Assembly: GCA_016875645.1 (NCBI GenBank)
Contig: VGPE01000069.1
Location: 1 to 11,753, forward strand
From: Chloroflexota bacterium
Lineage (GTDB): Bacteria > Chloroflexota > Limnocylindria > Limnocylindrales > CSP1-4
Direction: 5' to 3'
DNA length: 11,753 nucleotides
Shown here: in pieces, positions 6,285 through 11,753 of the stretch
How positions within the stretch are numbered: position 1 is the stretch's first letter
How the letters are laid out: every line of letters starts with the position of its first letter
Notes under the pieces: generated by a model
What the model was told of the DNA's origin: nothing
The model's database searches: none
What the model saw: the letters and a program-made list of their open reading frames with translations, nothing else
Translations under genes and position numbers: made by a program

Positions 6285-7649
6285 CTATTCCCCCGACCCT
6301 CCTGATTTGAGCTCCCTCGCCGCTGCCGACAGCAGCGGCAGCCCCTCGTCCTGTGTCGTTCCCATCAGACCCACGTTCTGGTAGGCACGGATCTTCTCGC
6401 GGGTATCGGCGATGTCCAGGTTGCGCATCGTCAACTGGCCGATGCGGTCGGCCGGCGTGAAGAAGACCTTCTCGCCCCGTTCCATCGTGAGCCGCTCGGG
6501 GTGGTAGGTGAGGCCGGGGCCTGTCGTATTCAGGATCGAGAAGTCGTTGCCTCGCCGCAGCTCCAGCGTCACCTCCCCGGTGATCACGCGGGCCACCCAG
6601 CGTTGCGCGGTCTCCCGGAGCATCAGCGCCTGCGGGTCGAACCAGCGGCCCTGGTAGAGCAGCCGCCCCAGCCGCCGGCCGTTGGAGCGGTACTGGTCGA
6701 TCGTGTCCTCGTTGTGGATGGCGGTGACCAGGCGCTCGTACGCGATGTGGAGGAGGGCCATGCCGGGCGCCTCGTAGATGCCCCGGCTCTTGGCTTCGAT
6801 GATCCGGTTCTCGATCTGGTCCGAGACACCCAGCCCGTGCCGCCCGCCGATCGCGTTCGCCTCGCTGAAGAGGTCGAGCGGCGTGTCGAAGGAGCGGCCG
6901 TTCAGGGCCACCGGCTGGCCAGCCTCGAAGGCGATGCTGACCGTCTCCGGCGCGATCTCGACGTCAGCCCGCCAGGAGGCCACGCCCATGATCGGATGGA
7001 CGATGGTGATCCCGGTGTCGAGACGCTCGAGGTACTTGGCCTCGTGGGTCGCGCCCAGGATGTTCGAGTCGGTCGAGTAGGCCTTGTCGGCGCTCATGTG
7101 GTATTCGAAGCCGGCGCCCTCGAGGTACGCGGACATCTCTGCGCGACCGCCCAGCTCGTCGATGAACCGCTGATCCAGCCAGGGCTTGTAGATCTGGAGG
7201 TCGGGGTTGACCAGAAGCCCGTAGCGGTAGAACCGCTCGATGTCGTTGCCCTTGTAGGTGCTGCCGTCGCCCCAGATGTTGACGCCGTCCTCCTGCATCG
7301 CCGAGACCAGCATGGTCCCGGTAACGGCGCGACCCAGCGGCGTCGTGTTGAAGTACGCAAGGCCGGCGGTGGAGATGTGGAATGCCCCGCTCTGGAGGGC
7401 GGCGATGGCCTCCGCCACCAGCTGGGGACGGCACTCGATCAGCCTCGCCTTTTCGGCGCCATAGGCCATCGCCTTGCGCGGGATGGCCTCGTAGTCGTCC
7501 TCGTCGGGCTGGCCCAGGTGCGCCGTGTAGGCGTACGGAATGGAGCCGTTGCGGCGCATCCAGTGGAGGGCGGCGCTCGTGTCGAGGCCGCCTGAGAACG
7601 CGATGCCGACCCGTTCGCCGACGGGGAGGCTCTGGAGGATGTTGGGCAC
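6285..7649 (-). CDS. argG: Argininosuccinate synthase, E. coli-type long form
   Basis: Cytosolic enzyme joining citrulline and aspartate with ATP hydrolysis to AMP and pyrophosphate, the penultimate step of arginine synthesis. The 454-residue product follows E. coli ArgG (447 residues) closely from end to end. The PP-loop is AFSGGLDTSAAL (17-28). Further matches are YAYTAHLGQPDE, YFNTTPLGRAVTGTML, EDGVNIWGDGSTYKGNDIER, SDQIENRIIEAKSRGIYEAP, LLYQGRWFDPQALMLR and DRIGQLTMRNLDIADTREK. The start is GTG with AAGGAC six bases upstream (7656-7661). The upstream 156 bases (7650-7805) separate it from the membrane protein gene and probably contain its promoter, though no clear -35/-10 pair stands out. 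No argH, argF or other arginine gene is visible, so argG stands alone here. The C-terminal 20 or so residues are divergent and may be dispensable. Confidence 0.97.
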   Translation of the reverse strand: MPNILQSLPVGERVGIAFSGGLDTSAALHWMRRNGSIPYAYTAHLGQPDEDDYEAIPRKAMAYGAEKARLIECRPQLVAEAIAALQSGAFHISTAGLAYFNTTPLGRAVTGTMLVSAMQEDGVNIWGDGSTYKGNDIERFYRYGLLVNPDLQIYKPWLDQRFIDELGGRAEMSAYLEGAGFEYHMSADKAYSTDSNILGATHEAKYLERLDTGITIVHPIMGVASWRADVEIAPETVSIAFEAGQPVALNGRSFDTPLDLFSEANAIGGRHGLGVSDQIENRIIEAKSRGIYEAPGMALLHIAYERLVTAIHNEDTIDQYRSNGRRLGRLLYQGRWFDPQALMLRETAQRWVARVITGEVTLELRRGNDFSILNTTGPGLTYHPERLTMERGEKVFFTPADRIGQLTMRNLDIADTREKIRAYQNVGLMGTTQDEGLPLLSAAARELKSGGSGE

Positions 7650-7805
7650 GGTCTGGTCCTTGGATCATGGGCTGATCGCCTCCGCGCGGGTCGCACGGTC
7701 AGGCGGTCCGTCTGTCCGGAGGCTACACCGGGATGGAGCGGCAGTCGGCGCCTCGTGCCAGGGCCTTGCGCCGCAGCGGTCGTCGGAGACCGATACAGCC
7801 TCTGT

Positions 7806-8813
7806 TCAGATGACGCGCGAGAGCAGTGCCGTGATGACCCAGAGCACGATCGGCAGGGCCAGCGCGCTGACGAATCCGCGGAGCGTTTCCGGCCGCCACG
7901 GCCACGTCGAGATCTTGGAGATCGTCCCGTAGGCGCTCGTCGCGGCGGCAAGTCCGTCGTTGAGTTGGCTCATCCCGTCGAAGCTGCCAGCGCGGATCCG
8001 CCGGTGGACCTCGGCGACCGCTGTCTCGAGCGCCTCGCCGGCCTCCGTGTGGCGGCGGGCCTTCTCGGCCTGGATGCGCCCGTGGAGCCCAAGGAGCGGA
8101 ACGACGAACGCGGCGACTGCGAGGGGAATGAAGGTGACGAACCAGGCGAGTTCGAGGAGCGAGAACTGCACGCCGACGAGCGTGAGCGCGCCCACGCCGT
8201 ACGCCACGCCGACGAGGCTCGAGATCCCGATGACGACGGTCAGGTTCGCGAAGGCGTAGAGCGGATCGAGCCCGAAGAGGTCAACCTTGACGCAGTCCCG
8301 GTGCACCCGCATCACGACGCCGACCTGGTGGAGGCTGTGCGCGACGGTGGCCGCCAGGATTGCGTCTGCCGCGGTCGGAACGACGAGCGCCCACAGCCAC
8401 ATGGTGGGTCCCACGCCCTCGCCGAGGCCGTAGACGGTTGGACTGGCGAGGACGCTGGCCACTCCGAACACCACACCTGCGATCCCGGCCACCAGTGCCC
8501 AGGCACGGGGTGTGCGAACGAGGTCGGCGGCCACCCCGGCGACCTCCGCATCGCCCACGGTCATCATCGGCCGCAGCGTCCGCAGCGTCCGCAGCGTCCG
8601 CAGCGTCCGCAGCGACCGCAGCGACCGGAGCGCAAGCGCGTTCACTGCTTCGATCCACGCGAGCGAGATGGCCGGGAAGGACGCCTGGACGAGGACGAGC
8701 GGATCGGGCGCCCCCGGTTCGACAGCCCCACCGAGCCAGCTGGCCGCTGCGTCGGAAGCGTTCGCCCCGGACGCCGGGCCGGGGGCGGGTCCCGGATCCG
8801 TCGTCGTGGCCAT
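7806..8813 (-). CDS. Conserved multi-pass membrane protein of unknown function
   Basis: A 335-residue protein with no family I can name. From the chosen ATG: a Gly/Pro/Ala-rich N-terminus (1-37), an amphipathic stretch DPLVLVQASFPAISLAWIEA (37-56), then a tandem ALR-SLR-SLR-(TLR)x4 repeat (61-81). Hydrophobic segments follow near 104-123, 138-158, 190-210, 221-242 and 314-332. A charged helical section between the fourth and fifth (247-310) contains KARRHTEAGEALETAVAEVHRR and ends in WPWRPETLRGF. The latter looks like a conserved signature just before the last membrane helix. The frame extends to a GTG at 8846, but the ATG at 8813 is preferred; neither has a strong ribosome site, so the start is uncertain. 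Its 5' end overlaps, antiparallel, the start region of the UspA-like gene. Function is unknown. Confidence 0.75.
   Translation of the reverse strand: MATTTDPGPAPGPASGANASDAAASWLGGAVEPGAPDPLVLVQASFPAISLAWIEAVNALALRSLRSLRTLRTLRTLRTLRPMMTVGDAEVAGVAADLVRTPRAWALVAGIAGVVFGVASVLASPTVYGLGEGVGPTMWLWALVVPTAADAILAATVAHSLHQVGVVMRVHRDCVKVDLFGLDPLYAFANLTVVIGISSLVGVAYGVGALTLVGVQFSLLELAWFVTFIPLAVAAFVVPLLGLHGRIQAEKARRHTEAGEALETAVAEVHRRIRAGSFDGMSQLNDGLAAATSAYGTISKISTWPWRPETLRGFVSALALPIVLWVITALLSRVI
8571..8633. repeat. 9-base in-frame tandem repeat (7 units) in the membrane protein gene
   Basis: Four exact CCGCAGCGT units (8571-8606) are followed by two CCGCAGCGA units (8607-8624) and one decayed CCGGAGCGC (8625-8633). 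On the coding (minus) strand each unit reads Thr/Ser/Ala-Leu-Arg. A 9-base period keeps the frame, so gain or loss of units would only change the length of a basic, leucine-spaced helix. Perfect copies at one end and decayed ones at the other suggest recent expansion by slippage. Confidence 0.9.
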
Positions 8814-9264
8814 CGGCCGCGGGAGCGATCGAGCGGCCTTCCTCACGGGACTGGCGATCGCGCGCCGCGAAGGACGCGATCTGGTCCTCGTTGATCGTTC
8901 GGCGGAGGGTTTCGCAAGCCCCTATACGGACCTTCGCGGCGACGACGCCTACCGCCCCACGGCCGAGCGCCTGTTCGGCAGCGAAATCGCCCGTGCCGAA
9001 GGACGCGAGGGGACCGCGATCTACCTCGAGGCAGCTTCCGCCGCCGGCGTGACCGCGGGCGGCTGGTTCCCGACCCACGCCGGGTACGGCGGCCTGGCCG
9101 AGGCCGTCCGCCGGTTCAGCGGCGCCTTGCTGGTCCTGCCGCCCGAGGCTGCGCATCCGAGTCTCGCCGAGCGAATCCGTGGCGTCGTTCCCGACCGGAT
9201 CCAGGCCGGCATCGGCCGACCGGTCGTCGTCGCCGCGCCGGAGCGGATCCCGGCCGCGGTCTGA
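8668..9264 (+). CDS. UspA-like (universal stress protein family) protein
   Basis: The C-terminal ~155 residues look like a single universal stress domain: a first strand VVVAIGRGSD, helix and second strand FLTGLAIARREGRDLVLVDRS, a variable middle (SPYTDLRGDDAYRPTAERLFG) and a final block GALLVLPPEAAHPSLAERIRG...GRPVVVAAP. In this family the domain usually binds nucleotides or acts as a stress-linked partner; the ATP-binding glycine loop is not clearly present. The start is uncertain. The ATG at 8668 gives 198 residues with a low-complexity Gly/Pro/Ala leader and overlaps the membrane gene antiparallel. The GTG at 8806 would cut off part of the first strand. Sequence further upstream in this frame is the shadow of the 9-base repeat. 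The only plus-strand gene in the middle of the window, it ends 18 bases before the convergent SDR gene. Confidence 0.65.
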   Translation: MAGKDAWTRTSGSGAPGSTAPPSQLAAASEAFAPDAGPGAGPGSVVVAIGRGSDRAAFLTGLAIARREGRDLVLVDRSAEGFASPYTDLRGDDAYRPTAERLFGSEIARAEGREGTAIYLEAASAAGVTAGGWFPTHAGYGGLAEAVRRFSGALLVLPPEAAHPSLAERIRGVVPDRIQAGIGRPVVVAAPERIPAAV

Positions 9265-9282
9265 TCCCTCGCGATCAGCGCG

Positions 9283-10743
9283 TCACGCCCCGGGGCCTGC
9301 TCCCCTGGCAGGAGCCGGTGGCGACGCCGCGCGCTGGGCCAGCGCTCGGATCATGCCGCGGAAGATCACCGCGTGTGCCGGGTAGAGGAGGTACCAGTAC
9401 GCGAGGCCCGGCAGGCCCTTCGGCTCGAAGAATGCGGTCTGACTGAGCCGGGTGACGTTCCCGTCTGCCTGGACCTCGTACTGCAGCCATGCCCTGCCCG
9501 GAACCTTCATCTCGGCCCGGAGCCGGAGCAGCTCGGGCCGGTGGATCTCCTCGACGCGCCAGAAGTCGAGGGCGTCGCCGACGCGCAGCCGCGCCGGGTC
9601 CCGGCGACCGAGGCGCATCCCCACGCCGCCAACGACCCTGTCCGCCAGTCCGCGGATGCGCCAGAGCAGATTCGCGTAGGGCCAGCCCGCGGCGCCGCCG
9701 ACGCGTTCCACGGCCTCGAAGACCCGGTCCGGCGCCGCTGCCAAGCGCTGCGAACGGCGGTCGATGATCATCCCTTCGCGTGATTCCATGGCCGTCAGCG
9801 TCGGCCGGTCGGGGATGCGCTGTGCGTCGAACCAGGTGGATTCGAGCTCGTCCCCGCCGGAGCCGTCCATGGCCATTGCCAGGGCCTCGTCGTACGCCGC
9901 GGGTGCGATCCCGAAGGCGCGCGCCCGCTCGGGATGCCGCACGACGACCTCGTTGCGCAGCCCCTCGATGAGTGGCCGGGCGATGTCCGCCCCCACAGGC
10001 GAGATCAGGTTGGCCCAGTAGGAGCTCAACCGCGGCGTCAGGACCGGCACCGGGATCATGAGCCGGCGCAGACCGCGCAGGCGCGCGTAGCGCAGCATCA
10101 TCTGGCCGTAGGAGAGGACATCGGGTCCGCCGATCTCCACGACACCCGTCACGTCAGGGTGGTCCAGTGCCGCCACGAGATAGCCCAGAACATCGCGGAC
10201 GGCGATCGGCTGGCACCGGGTGGACACCCAGCGGGGCGTGATCATGATCGGCAGCCGCTCCGTCAGGTGGCGGAGGATCTCGAAGGACGCGCTGCCCGAC
10301 CCGATGACGATGGCCGCGCGGAACTCCGTGACCGGGACGCCATGGCGCGCGAGTTCCGCGCCGACCTCGTGGCGACTGGCCAGGTGCGGTGAGAGGTCTG
10401 CCGTGTCGTCCCCGAGCCCGCCGAGGTACACGATCCGCCCGACCCCGGCATCGGCGGCGGCTGACGCGAACGCCCGTGCTGCCCGGAGATCGCGCTCTTC
10501 GAAGCCGCGTTCGCCACCGCTCATGGCATGGGCGAGGTAGTAGGCGACCTCGATCCCGGCGACGGCCGGCGGCAGGCTGTCGGGCGCCAGCAGATCCGCC
10601 CGGACGACGGTTGCCCCTGGAAAGCGGCCGACGAGGGCGCTCGGGTCCCGGCCCATCAGCGTCAGGTCGTGCCCTGAGCGCATGAGCAGCGGCACGAGGC
10701 GACCACCGATGTACCCGCTGGCGCCGACGACGAGGACCCGCAT
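9283..10743 (-). CDS. SDR-family NAD(P)-binding protein with C-terminal DUF2867 domain (YbjT-like)
   Basis: A 486-residue two-domain protein. Residues 1-270 form an atypical short-chain dehydrogenase: the nucleotide loop GASGYIGG (7-14), AYYLAHAM (67-74), RIVYLGGLG (103-111) followed by SPHLASRHEVG in place of a YxxxK motif, and TRCQPIAVRDVLGYLV (175-190). Residues of about 335-475 match the DUF2867 type, a helix-grip-like fold: DRVFEAVERVGGAAGW, DFWRVEEIHRPELLRLRAEMKVPGRAWLQ (split across the region) and YWYLLYPAHAVIFRGMIRAL at the end. Overall length and order agree with the E. coli YbjT family, whose substrate is unknown. The ATG at 10743 is four bases after the aldolase stop, so the two are likely co-transcribed and coupled. 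It ends convergently with the UspA-like gene. Confidence 0.9.
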   Translation of the reverse strand: MRVLVVGASGYIGGRLVPLLMRSGHDLTLMGRDPSALVGRFPGATVVRADLLAPDSLPPAVAGIEVAYYLAHAMSGGERGFEERDLRAARAFASAAADAGVGRIVYLGGLGDDTADLSPHLASRHEVGAELARHGVPVTEFRAAIVIGSGSASFEILRHLTERLPIMITPRWVSTRCQPIAVRDVLGYLVAALDHPDVTGVVEIGGPDVLSYGQMMLRYARLRGLRRLMIPVPVLTPRLSSYWANLISPVGADIARPLIEGLRNEVVVRHPERARAFGIAPAAYDEALAMAMDGSGGDELESTWFDAQRIPDRPTLTAMESREGMIIDRRSQRLAAAPDRVFEAVERVGGAAGWPYANLLWRIRGLADRVVGGVGMRLGRRDPARLRVGDALDFWRVEEIHRPELLRLRAEMKVPGRAWLQYEVQADGNVTRLSQTAFFEPKGLPGLAYWYLLYPAHAVIFRGMIRALAQRAASPPAPARGAGPGA

Positions 10744-10747
10744 GGGG

Positions 10748-11497
10748 TCAGTATGCGGCGGCCTGCTCGACGAAGCCCCTGGCAGCAGAACTGACCCAGG
10801 GCTCCCAGCTCGTGCCCACGAAGCGCACGCCCTTGGCCACGGTTGACGCCAGGCTCGAGGTGTTCACCAGCGCGCCTGCGACCTTGCCTGCGGCGACGAT
10901 CGTGGCGATGCAGCCGTCCACGGCGGCTCGCACATCCGGATGGTCCGACTGGCCGGTCAGGCCCATGCTCTGTGCGAAGTCGCCGGGAGCCACGTAGAAG
11001 ACGTCGATCCCGTCGACCGCGACAATCTCGGGCAGATTCGGGACCATCGCGATGTCCTCGAGCAGGATCGCGGTGAGGATCTGCTCGTTCGCCTGCCGGT
11101 AGTAGTCCGAAACGCCGATCGCCTGGCGCGGGCGAGCCATGCCCCGAGCTCCCATGGGGCCGTAGTAGGCGGCACGGACGACTGCTCGTGCTTCATCGGC
11201 GGTGTTCACGTGGGGCACCATGATCCCGCCGGCGCCGCAATCGAGCGCCCGGCCGATCAGCCCGGGCTCGTTGGCGTTCACGCGAACCATGAGACAGGCA
11301 TTCCAGAGCTCGGCAGCCCGCGCGTAATCGCCGATGTCACGCCAGGACGTGGTGCCGTGCTCCATTTCGCCCCAGAGGACGTCCACCCCGCAGGCTGCGA
11401 GCACCTCGGCCATCTCGGGGGAGTAGTCACCCATCACCAGGGTCACGACCTGGCCCGCGGCCAGTTTGCGCTTGGCACGGTTCTCGCGGATTCCCAT
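10748..11497 (-). CDS. HpcH/HpaI family aldolase (class II pyruvate-type)
   Basis: A 249-residue metal-dependent aldolase/citrate-lyase family enzyme, which normally cleaves 2-keto-3-deoxy or 4-hydroxy-2-oxo acids to pyruvate plus an aldehyde. Key residues by family comparison: His47 in GEMEHG, Arg72 in MVRVNANEPG, metal ligands Glu147 (ILLEDIA) and Asp173 (APGDFAQSMG). GIMVPHVNTADEARAVV (91-107) and YYGPMGARGM are typical. The frame is open to 11569, but I chose the ATG at 11497: MGIRENRAKRKLAAG is the usual family start and an AGAGG lies upstream. The first 24 residues of the longer version look like untranslated leader. It is upstream of, and four bases from, the SDR/DUF2867 gene and divergent from the transporter gene. 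The natural substrate cannot be assigned. Confidence 0.92.
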   Translation of the reverse strand: MGIRENRAKRKLAAGQVVTLVMGDYSPEMAEVLAACGVDVLWGEMEHGTTSWRDIGDYARAAELWNACLMVRVNANEPGLIGRALDCGAGGIMVPHVNTADEARAVVRAAYYGPMGARGMARPRQAIGVSDYYRQANEQILTAILLEDIAMVPNLPEIVAVDGIDVFYVAPGDFAQSMGLTGQSDHPDVRAAVDGCIATIVAAGKVAGALVNTSSLASTVAKGVRFVGTSWEPWVSSAARGFVEQAAAY

Positions 11498-11658
11498 CTG
11501 CTGCCTGCCTCTCAGCTCGATCACCCGGCTCCGTCGGCCCAGAGGCCGTCGCGGCGCGCCGATCTCCAATGATCCACCAAGGCCGCTCCCGCGACTGACG
11601 GATGCCCGTGCTCGGGCGGCCCGCGAGGCGAGCTGAACTCGGGCAATCTTCGTCAGAC
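11498..11658. promoter_or_regulatory. Divergent intergenic region, probable promoters
   Basis: This 161-base gap separates the minus-strand aldolase gene from the plus-strand transporter gene, so it should contain promoters for both. A short hairpin GCCCG-TGCT-CGGGC lies at 11604-11617. I could not identify convincing -35/-10 elements or a tRNA in either direction. Confidence 0.4.
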
Positions 11659-11753
11659 ATGCGTCGTCCGCCCGACCGCCTGGTCCTGGCGGCCTTCATC
11701 GTCACGATCTTCGTCGGCGGCGCCAACTCGATCGCGGTGCGGTTCTCCCTCCG
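11659..11753 (+). CDS. EamA/DMT-family transporter, N-terminal fragment (runs off the window)
   Basis: From ATG 11659 the frame is open to the window end (31 codons). It encodes a short basic leader MRRPPDRL, then a hydrophobic helix VLAAFIVTIFVGGANSIAVRFSLR. The helix followed by NSIAVRFS is the usual first membrane segment of EamA (drug/metabolite transporter) permeases. Only the first tenth of the protein is present, so the substrate is unknown and the identification rests on this one helix. Confidence 0.6.
   Translation, partial: MRRPPDRLVLAAFIVTIFVGGANSIAVRFSL

Noticed and set aside
6501..7595. Plus-strand open frame of 364 codons over argG
   Set aside because: ArgG on the minus strand matches the E. 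coli enzyme throughout. The opposite frame is composition-driven and rich in Val/Asp/Arg without motifs.
8571..8633. CRISPR array
   Set aside because: The units are 9 bases with no spacers and lie inside a coding frame, so this is a simple tandem repeat.
7755..8894. Plus-strand open frame of 379 codons with RPQ repeats
   Set aside because: The RPQ run is only the 9-base tandem repeat read in another frame. The minus-strand membrane protein accounts for the region, with clear hydrophobic helices.
11498..11658. tRNA or small RNA in the divergent gap
   Set aside because: The hairpin at 11604-11617 has no cloverleaf context, anticodon arm or CCA-like end.

Overview
The window reads as one stretch of a high-GC bacterial chromosome. 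Codon third positions are strongly G/C, GTG starts are common and gene packing is tight. Several proteins (the epimerase, the tryptophan-rich-tail membrane protein, the UspA-like protein) remind me of uncultured Chloroflexota or actinobacterial-type genomes. That is an impression from protein style, not a phylogenetic result. No rRNA, tRNA, CRISPR array, integrase or transposase was seen.

Layout, left to right. Positions 77-1150 (minus) hold an NAD-dependent epimerase/dehydratase. Positions 1212-3392 (minus) hold a damaged mosaic gene: a catalytic-half-less EAL domain fused in frame to a SNF2-type helicase, with two single-base frameshifts that cancel each other. Positions 3457-5890 (minus) are a complete polar amino acid ABC importer operon, transcribed as binding lipoprotein, permease, ATPase. 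A 394-base non-coding stretch with two perfect palindromes separates it from argG (6285-7649, minus). Next is a conserved membrane protein of unknown function (7806-8813, minus) carrying a 9-base tandem repeat. A UspA-like protein lies divergently (about 8668-9264, plus). An SDR/DUF2867 protein (9283-10743, minus) and an HpcH/HpaI aldolase (10748-11497, minus) form a tight pair. At the right edge the first 95 bases of an EamA/DMT-type transporter gene run off on the plus strand.

How the genes work together: the ABC operon should import a polar amino acid, and argG makes argininosuccinate from citrulline and aspartate. Nitrogen/amino acid supply is therefore a plausible common theme in the middle, but separate transcription is likely. 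The aldolase and SDR/DUF2867 genes look co-transcribed. The rest are not obviously linked.

I did not find a convincing new multi-gene system. The items most worth checking are the EAL-helicase chimera with its paired frameshifts, the in-frame 9-base repeat in the membrane protein, and the two palindromes upstream of the importer operon.
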